From Paenibacillus cellulosilyticus (GTDB lineage: Bacteria > Bacillota > Bacilli > Paenibacillales > Paenibacillaceae): a stretch of 64,000 nt of DNA. The stretch is from contig NZ_QGTQ01000004.1 of NCBI RefSeq assembly GCF_003182255.1, forward strand, positions 237,593 to 301,592. The letters run 5' to 3'. The notes below the pieces were generated by a model, which worked only from the letters and a program-made list of their open reading frames with translations, made no database searches and was not told the origin of the DNA. Below, piece after piece: positions 36,742 to 45,559 of the stretch (position 1 is its first letter; every line of letters starts with the position of its first letter). Position numbers and translations under genes: made by a program.

Positions 36742-37467
36742 TTATCCGACGAATAGGGCGTAGACGACACCCGGTCCATGGACACCAATCGTTAGATCGT
36801 TCTCGATGTCCGCCGATCGGCTCGGCCCAGAGATGAAGTGAATGCCCGCCGGCAAGTTCTCGCGGCCAGCTTGATCAAAGTTGATAAGCGCTTCGCCTAG
36901 GCGTGTTTTCAGCCGTTCCACTGGAATGATTGCGAATAAAACAGTTGGCAGCAAGCTAACGGAACGTCCCTTGTTTGCCGCAGACAGTACAGTAATCGAT
37001 CCAGTATAAGCAACTGCATAGTCTGCAACGACAACACCAAAGTCCGCTTCAGCCGCGCGAGCCCGCCAGTTCTCTTCCTCATCGGTATTCCATACCGTAA
37101 TTTGAGCATCTGGAATTGCATCCTCAAGCTTCATCGTCTCAAGCTCAGGTTGGCCTTGGCGAATAATGTACTTCGCGCTCATCTCCGAGGCTTTGTCAGC
37201 AATGAACTGCTTCGCCTCTTCAAAGCTGGCTAGACGGGCAACATGACCGCCTGCCGCTTTAAAGTTCGCGCCGAAACGCTCAATACGTTCTTCGACCGGC
37301 CATTCAAATGTCCGCCAGAAGTCCGGCGCACCACGGAAAGGATGCGCTGGCTTCTCCGTGGGACGTGAGCGTCCAAGCTTAGATGAGATACTATCGATGA
37401 ACGACTTCTGCTTCGTCTTCGAAGCCGTCTCCATCTGTTCCAACCATTCCTTATGCGTGCCCGCCAT
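36742..37467 (-). CDS. lutC: Lactate utilization protein LutC (LUD domain)
   Basis: 241 residues with one LUD domain. It acts with LutA and LutB in oxidation of L-lactate to pyruvate. Recognisable parts are PAHPFRGAPDFW, DFGVVVADYAVAYTGSITVL, VSLLPTVLFAIIP and HFISGPSRSADIENDLTIGV followed by HGP. The ATG at 37467 lies in the end of lutB (17-base overlap) after GGAGGAGGAAGCAG. Confidence 0.93.
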   Translation of the reverse strand: MAGTHKEWLEQMETASKTKQKSFIDSISSKLGRSRPTEKPAHPFRGAPDFWRTFEWPVEERIERFGANFKAAGGHVARLASFEEAKQFIADKASEMSAKYIIRQGQPELETMKLEDAIPDAQITVWNTDEEENWRARAAEADFGVVVADYAVAYTGSITVLSAANKGRSVSLLPTVLFAIIPVERLKTRLGEALINFDQAGRENLPAGIHFISGPSRSADIENDLTIGVHGPGVVYALFVG

Positions 37468-38977
37468 GACTGCTTCCTCCTCCTTGCTTACGCTGCGCAA
37501 CAAGCGCCTCCATCCGAGCTTTCATTGCTGGGTCAAGCGTTACCTCTTGCGTGTTTGTTTCCTTCTGAATCGTCGACCAGCGATCGCGGAACGACTGCTT
37601 CGGCAGGCTAGGCGTTACACGATACGTGTTCCAGCCTTTCAATGGGCCGAGCTTGATGCGAATGCCGCCATCTCGTTCAACGAGCTTCTGACCGAGTTGT
37701 CCGAGTCGGATGACGCCGCGCATCCGCTTCGAGCCGCCTAGCAGCGTCGAGAAGCCTTTCATGCCAACCGCTTCCATCAGGTTGCCATTGCCGCTCTCCA
37801 CCTTCCGTCTGCGGAGGTAGACGAGCATGTCGTGCAGCGGGATTTTGACCGGACAAGCCTCATAGCAAGCACCGCACAAGCTCGATGCATTCGCGATATC
37901 ATCCCACTGCGATTCGTCCTTCTTCAGCGCTGGCGTCAGTACCGCACCGATCGGACCGCTGTACGTGCCGCCGTATGCGTGACCACCGATATGACGATAT
38001 ACCGGGCATGCGTTCAAACAAGCGCCGCAGCGAATGCAATTGAGCAGCTCTTGGAATTCCGGATCGCCAAGCTGGTTGGAGCGTCCGTTATCGACGATAA
38101 TAATGTGCATTTCATCCGGGCCGTCCGCATCTTCCGTGCGGCGAGGGCCAGTAATACCGGACATATAGACAGTCAGCTTCTGCCCTGTCGCAGAGCGCGG
38201 CAGCAGCGTCGCCATCACTTCCAGGTCTTCGAACGATGGGATGATCCGCTCCATCCCCATCAACGTAATTTGCGTCTTCGGCACAGTGGAAACCATGCGC
38301 GCGTTGCCTTCATTTTCGAACAAAACCATCGAACCTGTCTCAGCAATGGCGAAGTTACAACCCGTCATGCCGATATCCGCTTCAAGAAATTTCTCACGGA
38401 GCTTCTTGCGGACGAAGCCAGCTAGAATCTGAGTATCGGGAGCCAGCGTCTCGCCTGCTTCAGCGGACAGTAGATCAGCAATCTGGTAACGGTTCTTATG
38501 GATAGCCGGGATAATGATGTGCGACGGGGTTTCACCCGCCAGCTGGATGATGTACTCACCAAGGTCCGTCTCAATCGCTTCTACGCCGATTGTCTCAAGC
38601 GCATGGTTTAAGTGAAGCTCTTCCGTGACCATGGACTTGGATTTAACGACCGACTTCGCTTGCTTACGCTCTGCGATCTCGAGTGCGATCTTCACTGCAT
38701 CCACGTCAGTCTCTGCAAAATGTATATTGACGCCATTCGCACGCGCATTATCTGCAAATAGATTCAAATAATAATCGAGATGGGCAATCGTATGGAGACG
38801 AATTTGTCTGCCGCGCTCGCGCCAGTCATCCCAGTTGCCATGCTCCTCGGAAGCTGTCTTTTTGCCGGAGCGCAGACGTTCTGTCGTGAATTTGACCGCT
38901 TTACGCAGAAACTCGTCATTCAGCGCTAGTCCTGCCCGTTCTTTGACGGTCCCGGGTTTCGTGTTTGTTGTACTCAC
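37451..38977 (-). CDS. lutB: Lactate utilization iron-sulfur protein LutB
   Basis: 508 residues. N-terminal LUD domain (about 60-290: ESMVTEELHLNHALE-like region, GCNFAIAETGSMVLFENEGN), then two 4Fe-4S motifs, CIRCGACLNACPVYRHIGGH and CGACYEACPVKIPLHDML, and a C-terminal LutB domain. It carries electrons in the LutABC lactate oxidase complex. The start is GTG two bases after the lutA stop. Confidence 0.95.
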   Translation of the reverse strand: MSTTNTKPGTVKERAGLALNDEFLRKAVKFTTERLRSGKKTASEEHGNWDDWRERGRQIRLHTIAHLDYYLNLFADNARANGVNIHFAETDVDAVKIALEIAERKQAKSVVKSKSMVTEELHLNHALETIGVEAIETDLGEYIIQLAGETPSHIIIPAIHKNRYQIADLLSAEAGETLAPDTQILAGFVRKKLREKFLEADIGMTGCNFAIAETGSMVLFENEGNARMVSTVPKTQITLMGMERIIPSFEDLEVMATLLPRSATGQKLTVYMSGITGPRRTEDADGPDEMHIIIVDNGRSNQLGDPEFQELLNCIRCGACLNACPVYRHIGGHAYGGTYSGPIGAVLTPALKKDESQWDDIANASSLCGACYEACPVKIPLHDMLVYLRRRKVESGNGNLMEAVGMKGFSTLLGGSKRMRGVIRLGQLGQKLVERDGGIRIKLGPLKGWNTYRVTPSLPKQSFRDRWSTIQKETNTQEVTLDPAMKARMEALVAQRKQGGGSSHGGHA

Positions 38978-38979
38978 GC

Positions 38980-39702
38980 TTACTTCACCCCTTCATACAG
39001 CAGTTCTGCCAAGTGCATGACACGCACTGGTTTGTCCCGGTATCGCAAGTTGCCCGCAATGTTCATCATGCACGCCATGTCGAGACCAACGAGCACTTCC
39101 GCTTCCGTCTCCAGCACATGATCGACCTTCTCCGTAACCATTGCGCCCGAGATGTCCGCCATCTTCACGGCGAATGTACCGCCGAACCCACAGCAATCTT
39201 CTGCAAAAGGAAGCGGAACGAGCTCCAGCCCGCGTACCTGCTTCATAAGCGCAATTGGCTCTTCCTTCACGCCAAGCAGACGCGAGCCGTGGCACGATGG
39301 GTGATAGGTTACCTTGTGCGGGAATGAAGCGCCAACGTCCGTTACGCCGAGCACTTTAACGAGAAATTGCGTGAACTCGTAGCTTTTGGCTTGCAGCCGA
39401 TTCGCTCGTTCCAGCATGACCGGGTCTTTCTCAAACAGCTTCGGATAGTGGTGGATCATACCGATGCAGGAGCCCGAAGGTGCGATGACAAAGTCGCTAT
39501 CCTCGAAGGCTTCGATAAGCGTTGTTGCTGTTTTGCGTGCGTCGTCCCAATAGCCGCTGTTGAAGGCTGGCTGTCCGCAGCATGTTTGTACCGTCGGGAA
39601 CTCAAGCTGTACGCCATATCGCGCCAACAGCCGCACCATCGCTTCCCCTACTCGTGGGTAGATGGCGTCGCTAAGACATGTGATGAATAAGGACACTTTC
39701 AT
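38980..39702 (-). CDS. lutA: Lactate utilization protein LutA (CCG domains)
   Basis: 240 residues with two cysteine-rich CCG domains: VQTCCGQPAFNSGY and PFAEDCCGFGGTFAVK, plus SGSCIGMIHHYP and TYHPSCHGSRLLG. First gene of lutABC. The ATG at 39702 follows GAGGTG; a longer frame upstream lacks a ribosome binding site and family residues. Confidence 0.94.
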   Translation of the reverse strand: MKVSLFITCLSDAIYPRVGEAMVRLLARYGVQLEFPTVQTCCGQPAFNSGYWDDARKTATTLIEAFEDSDFVIAPSGSCIGMIHHYPKLFEKDPVMLERANRLQAKSYEFTQFLVKVLGVTDVGASFPHKVTYHPSCHGSRLLGVKEEPIALMKQVRGLELVPLPFAEDCCGFGGTFAVKMADISGAMVTEKVDHVLETEAEVLVGLDMACMMNIAGNLRYRDKPVRVMHLAELLYEGVK

Positions 39703-39877
39703 GATGGGGAACACCTCACTTTGCCGCGTTTCTCGGCAGGTTGTTTGATTATTTCTCTGTTTTTGTTTGTAGTTTGTTGCAGTGCCTGAATAGAAAGATA
39801 TTGATGGTAAGAACGATTGAAGTAAGCTGCTTTGAAACCGATCACAGAACATGAGATCAAGCGTTGGTTAACATTTA

Positions 39878-39893
39878 TGATATCAGGTTATCA
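39878..39893. promoter_or_regulatory. Candidate lut operator
   Basis: TGATA-TCAGGT-TATCA, an interrupted palindrome about 175 bases before lutA, inside the 493-base gap between lutA and the DeoR gene. FCD-type GntR proteins bind short palindromes, so LutR is a candidate. The rest of the gap shows only a weak hairpin near 40105-40155 and no coding signal. Confidence 0.35.
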
Positions 39894-40195
39894 GACAAGT
39901 TGAAAGAGAAAAAGAACCTAACTTGTCCGCATGGTTGTTGGTGGTATGCGTTTTCATAGTTTCATAAGACTAAAGTTATGGCGGTACGCTCGCTGACGCG
40001 CCATGTGGTGCATTTCTGCACCTTATTGTCGCGGGTTGCTCATGTGAACCGCCATGGACATCATACTCGCATACCTCGCACCATACAACCGCATATCCGA
40101 ATCTACTATGAGGCAGAAGAAACCTGCTGCTTCCGCTCATTCCAGAGAGCAGGCTCCTTTTTCCTTCACAATTGCTATCCAACTTCCTAATTAAC

Positions 40196-40963
40196 TTACA
40201 CGGTTAATAAGGTAATCCCCTGCTCGGTGAGCTTGTCGGCCGTTTCCCGGGAAATGCGGCGATCTGTCACGACAGTGTCTACTGTCGAGAGATCTGCTAC
40301 ATGCGTAAATGAGGTGACGCCGAATTTGCTGGAGTCAGCCAGCAGGAAGACGCGTTCCGCGATTCCAATCATTTGCTGCTTCAAACGCGCCTGTAATTCA
40401 TTCGACTCACTAATGCCGCGATCGAGATGAACGCCTTTGCCAGAAAGGAACAACTTATCAACGAAGTACGTCTCCAGCGATCGCTCAGCCAGTGGGCCAA
40501 CAAAGGACAGCGAGTTGTTCGCCAGCTTGCCGCCGGTCACGATGACTTCGATCTTCTCCTTCGAACTGAGCTCCGTTGCAACCTTGATGGAGTTGGTCAA
40601 CACCGTCAACGGGATATCCGGCAAGCGCGCTGCCATATACCATGCCGTTGTGCTCGCATCCAGCAATATACGATCCTTCGGCTCAATGAACCGAATGGCT
40701 TCCTCCGCAATTCGCCGCTTCTCTTCAGCATTCGTAATTTCGCGTTGTGTATATGGAATTTCGGGTTGAGACGCCCCCTCCTGCTTTACGCTCACCGCAC
40801 CGCCATGGGAGCGGCGAAGACGTCCCTCCGACTCCAGTCGGTCCAAATCTCTGCGAATGGTTTCTTCTGTTACGCCGCACTGGACGCTCAGCTCCGTCAC
40901 TCGCACACTGCCTTTCTCTTGAACCAGTCGGACTATCATCTCATAGCGTTCGGCTGCCAGCAT
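40196..40963 (-). CDS. DeoR family transcriptional regulator
   Basis: 255 residues: N-terminal DeoR helix-turn-helix (VRVTELSVQCGVTEETIRRD, LDRLESEGRLRRSHGGAV) and a C-terminal sugar-phosphate sensor domain (DRILLDASTTAWYMA, VTGGKLANNSLSFVGP, KLFLSGKGVHLDRGISESNE). It presumably senses a phosphorylated sugar. The only gene directly upstream on the strand is an ASRT-family gene 87 bases away, its most likely partner. Confidence 0.88.
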   Translation of the reverse strand: MLAAERYEMIVRLVQEKGSVRVTELSVQCGVTEETIRRDLDRLESEGRLRRSHGGAVSVKQEGASQPEIPYTQREITNAEEKRRIAEEAIRFIEPKDRILLDASTTAWYMAARLPDIPLTVLTNSIKVATELSSKEKIEVIVTGGKLANNSLSFVGPLAERSLETYFVDKLFLSGKGVHLDRGISESNELQARLKQQMIGIAERVFLLADSSKFGVTSFTHVADLSTVDTVVTDRRISRETADKLTEQGITLLTV

Positions 40964-41050
40964 CGTACGCGTCTCCTTCCCTACATATGGTCATTCGTTC
41001 CAATACTCTATTGTGCCTGAAATCCTTCTAATACGTCAACCTTCCTGAAA

Positions 41051-41422
41051 CTAGCGGATCGGGTACCCCAGCGTCGACATTAGCGCATTCTCAGCTTGCG
41101 TGGAGTCAAGTCGGCTATACTGCACGATAACGGGCACATCACTCGTTACTTGAATTGCATAAGGTACACCTTTAGGGATCGATTCGCCGCCAGCGGACAG
41201 CGATGCAGTACGAATATGCTTCGTTCTCCGGCCTGGCACAATATACTCCATATGTTCAATTGGATCGCGGTCTTCAAAATAAATCGTAAATTCCAGCTTT
41301 GCCGCCTCTGTTCCGCAGTTGAGTACACAAACAGATTCATGGCTTTCCAGCTCGCCTGAGCTCGTTGGCGGAATATAACCGTCCGGAATAATCCAATGTG
41401 TTGCACCGATTGCTTGTGCCAT
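41051..41422 (-). CDS. Sensory rhodopsin transducer (ASRT) family protein
   Basis: 123 residues matching the Anabaena sensory rhodopsin transducer pattern along its whole length: WIIPDGYIPPTSSGELESHE, SVCVLNCGTEAAKLEFTIYF, VPGRRTKHIRTASL and VIVQYSRLDSTQAENALMST. The family forms a small beta-sandwich tetramer; in Anabaena it binds a rhodopsin and DNA. No rhodopsin gene is in this window. Pairing with a DeoR regulator suggests a sugar-linked role, as an inference. ATG behind GAGGAGG. Confidence 0.87.
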   Translation of the reverse strand: MAQAIGATHWIIPDGYIPPTSSGELESHESVCVLNCGTEAAKLEFTIYFEDRDPIEHMEYIVPGRRTKHIRTASLSAGGESIPKGVPYAIQVTSDVPVIVQYSRLDSTQAENALMSTLGYPIR

Positions 41423-41536
41423 CGTGTGTCCTCCTCATCAACTTGTCCGATTATTTTTGATTCAGTCCGTTTATCTGTATTTTAAAGCATTTGTTTTATT
41501 TTGAATAGAGCATATTTTGCGGAAATCAAAAATAAA

Positions 41537-41597
41537 ACAAAGAAAGCTGCCTAACAAGCTATTCACTCATAACTTGTAAGACAGCTTTTACTTTCAT
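41537..41597 (-). terminator. Hairpin after the nucleotidyltransferase pseudogene
   Basis: AAAGCTG-TCTTACAAG and CTTGTTAGG-CAGCTTT pair around a long loop, 35 bases past the stop, followed by T on the leftward strand. Confidence 0.6.
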
Positions 41598-41631
41598 TAT
41601 TAACGGCGTTTGTTCCAATGCTTTCACCCGA

Positions 41632-42225
41632 TCAGCGCCGATGCGAATCGATCATCTCACTTAATCGTTTGCCATATTGCACGAGATCCTCTTCATTTAA
41701 TACAGCCATCTCTGTTCTCGATCCCTCATAGACTTCAACCGCACTGTTCACGATAGCATGCAGCTCCGCCGGAATGTTCTGCAGCGCCCATAATCCCGCT
41801 TCTCGCTTGGATAGAATCTCGCCTGTCTCCAAATACGATAAAACTCTGCTCAGCGTCAGTACCCCATACACCGGATTCGAATGCAGAGCATTCACGCAAT
41901 AGTTACTATCACTCATGATCGATGAACGGAAATCCTCTTCCGGCACCACCGGGATTGCTTCATCAATGGTCTGTCCATAGACACAGATTCCATATCTTCG
42001 TACCAAGGTCAAGTGGCAGGCAAGATCGCTATCTGTTGGTGTCCCTGCCCAGAAGCTTTTATCTCCCGCTGCCAGACGTTCTTCGTATCTCGCCCTCCAA
42101 TATTCGCTGCTGTGCAGCTAGAACGGCGTGGGATGCTGCCACGGTTCGATTGCCGAACTGTCACGAAGCCTCTTTACTTGATCTTTTGTTTCCTGTGGAC
42201 TGTCCACCCAACTCATTAATACCAT
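41632..42225 (-). pseudogene. Aminoglycoside nucleotidyltransferase (AadA-like, DUF4111) remnant
   Basis: From an ATG at 42225 (AAGGAGCC upstream) the frame reads MVLMSWVDSPQETKD ... PWQHPTPF, then TAG at about 42119, then continues in frame LHSSEYWRARYEERLAAGDK, LTLVRRYGICVYGQTIDEAI and on to the normal end. The stop stands where relatives have Glu (HPTP-aromatic-E-LHFSE), so a GAG to TAG change is likely. The N-terminal catalytic domain with GSxxxG and DxD is absent. The 126-residue downstream part is only a C-terminal domain. Not expected to modify aminoglycosides. Confidence 0.75.
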
Positions 42226-42245
42226 GATGACGGCTCCTTATGTGC

Positions 42246-42668
42246 TTAATCTTTAATGCTATCAACATCCGGTCTACGGATTGCAAACACGGCTTTCGTA
42301 AGTCTGAAATAAGTAACAGTGATTGGTTTGTCCAGCTCCGCTGTTTTCAAAATTTCATCAAACAACCTGTTTGTCCGAAACTTCCGAAGCTTCTCTTCAC
42401 CTGCAGCTCGAACTCGAATCTTCCAGCCGTTATTAAACTGTCTCTTCTCAATCAATCTGGCATCGATGATGATGTGGTCCTTCCTGATAAGGTCAGATAA
42501 AATGCATGCCACTATTACGAGAAATACAATCGTCATGCCGTATTGTACAATTTCCAGCCACATCGGCTTATGAGCCGAAGGGATCCAGAAAATTTGCAAG
42601 AGCATTAATACCAGCAATATGAAATTACTAACTAATTGAACCTTAAGCTGCGCAACTGTTGAAAACAA
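42246..42668 (-). CDS. Hypothetical membrane protein
   Basis: 140 residues, not recognised. Two hydrophobic helices (about 12-30 and 39-60) are followed by a basic soluble domain ending ITVTYFRLTKAVFAIRRPDV. The start is TTG behind AGGAAG. A remnant of a second copy of its C-terminus lies just upstream at 42724-42804. Twenty bases separate its stop from the nucleotidyltransferase remnant, which has its own ribosome binding site. Confidence 0.55.
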   Translation of the reverse strand: MFSTVAQLKVQLVSNFILLVLMLLQIFWIPSAHKPMWLEIVQYGMTIVFLVIVACILSDLIRKDHIIIDARLIEKRQFNNGWKIRVRAAGEEKLRKFRTNRLFDEILKTAELDKPITVTYFRLTKAVFAIRRPDVDSIKD

Positions 42669-42723
42669 TCATCCACTTCCTTCCTGTAAACAGCTAGCCA
42701 AACTTGCAAGTGGACAAAATAAC

Positions 42724-42804
42724 TCAATGATCGACGTGCTCATGGTCCACTCTGCGAAGGGTAAAAACTGCGCGGGTTAACTTAAAGTGCTTCACCGTTG
42801 ACAT
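42724..42804 (-). pseudogene. C-terminal remnant of a paralogue of the adjacent membrane protein
   Basis: On the minus strand, MSTVKHFKLTRAVFTLRRVD then a short acidic/His end. It aligns with the end of the neighbouring gene product (VTYFRLTKAVFAIRRPDVD): FxLTxAVFxxRRxD is kept. The open frame is only 26 residues and a stop lies right before it, so this is the tail of a lost tandem duplicate. The DNA has diverged, so the duplication is old. Confidence 0.6.
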
Positions 42805-43309
42805 CTTCGATTAATCGTCGCCCCCTTGCAAGCATGCAAATTATGCCATTCGTTCCATATGAGAGCTATTACGTGCATTTATCGTTAAAAGTTGCGCCCG
42901 CCAACGATTCGCTTACTCTTATTGCAAGCTCCCGCCGCTGATCTCATCATCCATTTCAACAAACCTACGCACTATCGAGATCTCTACGTCTCACTCCATG
43001 AATCATTCACACCATTAACCAAACGTTATCCTAATGAAATGAAATTGAGAATAACGAATAATTCATTCATCTTAAAACCCATCAGAATTACCTACTAAAG
43101 ACCAACCCGTCTCACACAGACGATCCCTCTCCATAGCCTAGAGAAACCAAGCTTCTTTTCAATAATTTCACAAACAGTCCGCCCCTTAAAAACGCTTGCA
43201 AAACACCTAACAAACCATTAACCTAACGTTAGAAGTTGTTATTATTAAACATAACAATAAACATCCTTGCTTGGATTTGGACTTATTCCGTCGATAGAGG
43301 AGCGCTAGA
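42805..43309. other. Noncoding gap before the mannan genes
   Basis: About 500 bases with low coding character and an increasingly A/T-rich right half. A possible catabolite-responsive element, TAAAAACGCTTGCA, lies at 43187-43200 (two mismatches to the CcpA consensus). The promoter of the GH113 gene must be here. An open frame at 42892-43098 has no ribosome binding site and no family resemblance. Confidence 0.4.
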
Positions 43310-44281
43310 ATGAAGAGCTGGAACGAACAAACGTACATAGCAGGCATGACGTGGGGCTGGACTGGCATTCGCGGTACATGGGCAACGAAGGAAGCCGATC
43401 AATCAATGGCACGAATGAAGGAGCGCCTAGGCGTCAACTGGACGGCCATCTCATTCGCGGCGCTGCAGGCAACGCCTCAATCGACGACAATTCCATTCAC
43501 AGTGGCGCCAACGGTAACCGAAGAAGAAGTGCGGCATGCCATAGCCGAAGCGAAGCGCAATGGGCTGAATGTGTGCTTGAAGCCCGTTGTGAACTGTGCG
43601 GATGGGACGTGGCGGGCGCACATTAACTTTTTCGACTATGACGTGCCTTGTGAGCCGAAGTGGTCCGACTGGTTCGTATCGTATTCGACGTACATTCTCC
43701 ACTATGCCCGTGTAGCAGAAGAAGCGGGATGTGAGATGCTGTGCATCGGCTGCGAGATGGTTCAGACCGATCGCCGTGAAGCTGAATGGCGTCAGCTCAT
43801 TGCCGAAGTACGGAGCGTATACAGCGGAATCGTGACCTACAATTGTGACAAATATCAAGAGGACCGCGTGCAGTGGTGGGATGCAGTCGACGTCATTTCA
43901 TCTAGCGGCTACTACCCCGTAGGCGATTGGGAAGCTCAACTGGATCGCATCGAGAAGGTTGTGCAGCGCTTCAACAAGCCATTCTTCTTCATGGAAGCAG
44001 GCTGCCCTAGCCGCCGCGGCTCCGAGCATCTTCCGAATGATTGGGGCTTGCAAGGTGAGACGGACGGAGCTGCCCAGCTTGAATTCTATGAAGCCATGTT
44101 CGGCAGCGGCGACAAGCGGCCATGGGTGCAAGGTTTTATGCTGTGGGATTGGCCTTCGATTCTGTATCCAGAAGAACAAGCAGCAAGCAATAATGACTAC
44201 TGCATGTTCGGCAAACCCGCCGAGCCGTTCATTCGCAACTATTATGCAGGCAAGCTGGCGCAGCTGATCAATAGCAAATAG
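43310..44281 (+). CDS. GH113 beta-mannanase-like glycoside hydrolase
   Basis: 323 residues, a (beta/alpha)8 barrel of the GH113 type: AGMTWGWTGIRGTW at the start, NVCLKPVVNCADGTWRAHIN, the catalytic-type Glu in CIGCEMVQTDRREAEWRQLI and a second Glu in PFFFMEAGCPSRRGSEH, then FMLWDWPSI. No signal peptide, so it trims imported manno-oligosaccharides inside the cell. First gene of a three-gene run with the epimerase and GH130 genes. ATG after AGGAGCGCTAGA. Confidence 0.85.
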   Translation: MKSWNEQTYIAGMTWGWTGIRGTWATKEADQSMARMKERLGVNWTAISFAALQATPQSTTIPFTVAPTVTEEEVRHAIAEAKRNGLNVCLKPVVNCADGTWRAHINFFDYDVPCEPKWSDWFVSYSTYILHYARVAEEAGCEMLCIGCEMVQTDRREAEWRQLIAEVRSVYSGIVTYNCDKYQEDRVQWWDAVDVISSSGYYPVGDWEAQLDRIEKVVQRFNKPFFFMEAGCPSRRGSEHLPNDWGLQGETDGAAQLEFYEAMFGSGDKRPWVQGFMLWDWPSILYPEEQAASNNDYCMFGKPAEPFIRNYYAGKLAQLINSK

Positions 44282-44304
44282 CTAAAAGAAAGGCGGAAAT
44301 CAAC

Positions 44305-45543
44305 TTGACGATGAATACGAATTTGAACTCGCAGGCAGAGGCTTGGCGTCAAGATATTCACGATGAGCTGACGAATAATATTTTGGCCTATTGGATGAAT
44401 CATACGATCGATCATACGCACGGGGGCTTCGTCGGAGCAATTGATGATCACAATCAGATCGTACCCGGCGCGGATAAAAGCTTAGTGCTCAACGCGCGCA
44501 TTCTGTGGACGTTCTCGACGGCCTATCGACTGCTCATGAACGAAGCCTATCTTCGCCTCGCCGAGCGCGCCTATCATTATTTGATTCAACACTTCATGGA
44601 TGCCGAGCACGGTGGCCTGTATTGGATGGTGGATGCCCAAGGTGCGCCAGCTTCCACGCAGAAGGTGGTGTACGGTCAAGCATTCACCATCTATGCCATG
44701 TCCGAATATTATCGAGCGGCTGGCAAGCAGGAAGCGCTTGATCATGCCATTCATCTTTATGAATTGCTAGAAACGCGCAGTTACGACAAGGACTATGGCG
44801 GTTATTTCGAGACGCATACACGAGACTGGCAGCCGAACAACGTTTCCGATTTAAGCAACAACACGCTTAATGAGAAGAAATCGATGAACACCCACCTGCA
44901 TGTGCTCGAAGCGTATACCAACCTTTATCGTGTGTGGCCTTCGGAGCAGCTTCGCCAATCGCAAAGCGAGCTGATTAAAATAACGATTGAGCACATCGTC
45001 GATAACGAATCGGGCCACTTCAAGCTGTTCTTCGATGAACGATGGAACAGCTTGTCCGGCCATATTTCGTATGGTCATGATATCGAAGGAAGCTGGCTGT
45101 TGGTAGAAGCGGCAGAAGTGCTTGGCGACCCCGTGCTCATCGCAAATGCCAAGACGGCAGCCATTCATATGGCTAAATCCGTCCTGCTCGAAGGGATCGA
45201 TGCAGATGGCGGCATTCTGAATGAAGCTGACGCAACTGGCATTATCGATAGCAACAAAGACTGGTGGCCGCAGGCAGAAGCAGTCGTCGGCTTTTACAAC
45301 GCATATGAAATGACTGGCGATACACGTTATCTCGATGCAGCACGTGCGTCATGGGCATTCGCGGATCACTATATGATCGACCATAAAGATGGCGAATGGT
45401 ATTGGAGCGTAACACGAGAAGGCATTCCTACGACAGGCAAAGGCAAAGTGAATGCTTGGAAATGCCCGTACCACAACAGCCGCGCATGCTTCGAAATGCT
45501 GGAACGCTTAGAGCGAACGCTCGCCCACGCGGCAAGCGAATAA
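44305..45543 (+). CDS. Cellobiose 2-epimerase (AGE family)
   Basis: 412 residues, an (alpha/alpha)6 barrel. It epimerises the reducing-end residue of beta-1,4 disaccharides; with mannobiose it gives mannosyl-glucose. Expected features are [40 protein letters not shown], the catalytic-type His in [30 protein letters not shown] and [13 protein letters not shown]. The start is TTG with AGGCGG eight bases upstream, or an ATG two codons later. It lies between GH113 and GH130, exactly where the mannobiose pathway needs it. Confidence 0.88.
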   Translation: MTMNTNLNSQAEAWRQDIHDELTNNILAYWMNHTIDHTHGGFVGAIDDHNQIVPGADKSLVLNARILWTFSTAYRLLMNEAYLRLAERAYHYLIQHFMDAEHGGLYWMVDAQGAPASTQKVVYGQAFTIYAMSEYYRAAGKQEALDHAIHLYELLETRSYDKDYGGYFETHTRDWQPNNVSDLSNNTLNEKKSMNTHLHVLEAYTNLYRVWPSEQLRQSQSELIKITIEHIVDNESGHFKLFFDERWNSLSGHISYGHDIEGSWLLVEAAEVLGDPVLIANAKTAAIHMAKSVLLEGIDADGGILNEADATGIIDSNKDWWPQAEAVVGFYNAYEMTGDTRYLDAARASWAFADHYMIDHKDGEWYWSVTREGIPTTGKGKVNAWKCPYHNSRACFEMLERLERTLAHAASE

Positions 45544-45559
45544 TAGGAGGCTATGTCCG

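Noticed and set aside
39978..40190. A 70-codon plus-strand open frame between lutA and the DeoR gene.
   Set aside because: No ribosome binding site, and it runs over the probable DeoR terminator region; Cys/His-rich but without a spaced metal motif.
42892..43098. A 68-codon plus-strand open frame in the gap before the GH113 gene.
   Set aside because: No ribosome binding site, no family resemblance, and an unlikely composition.
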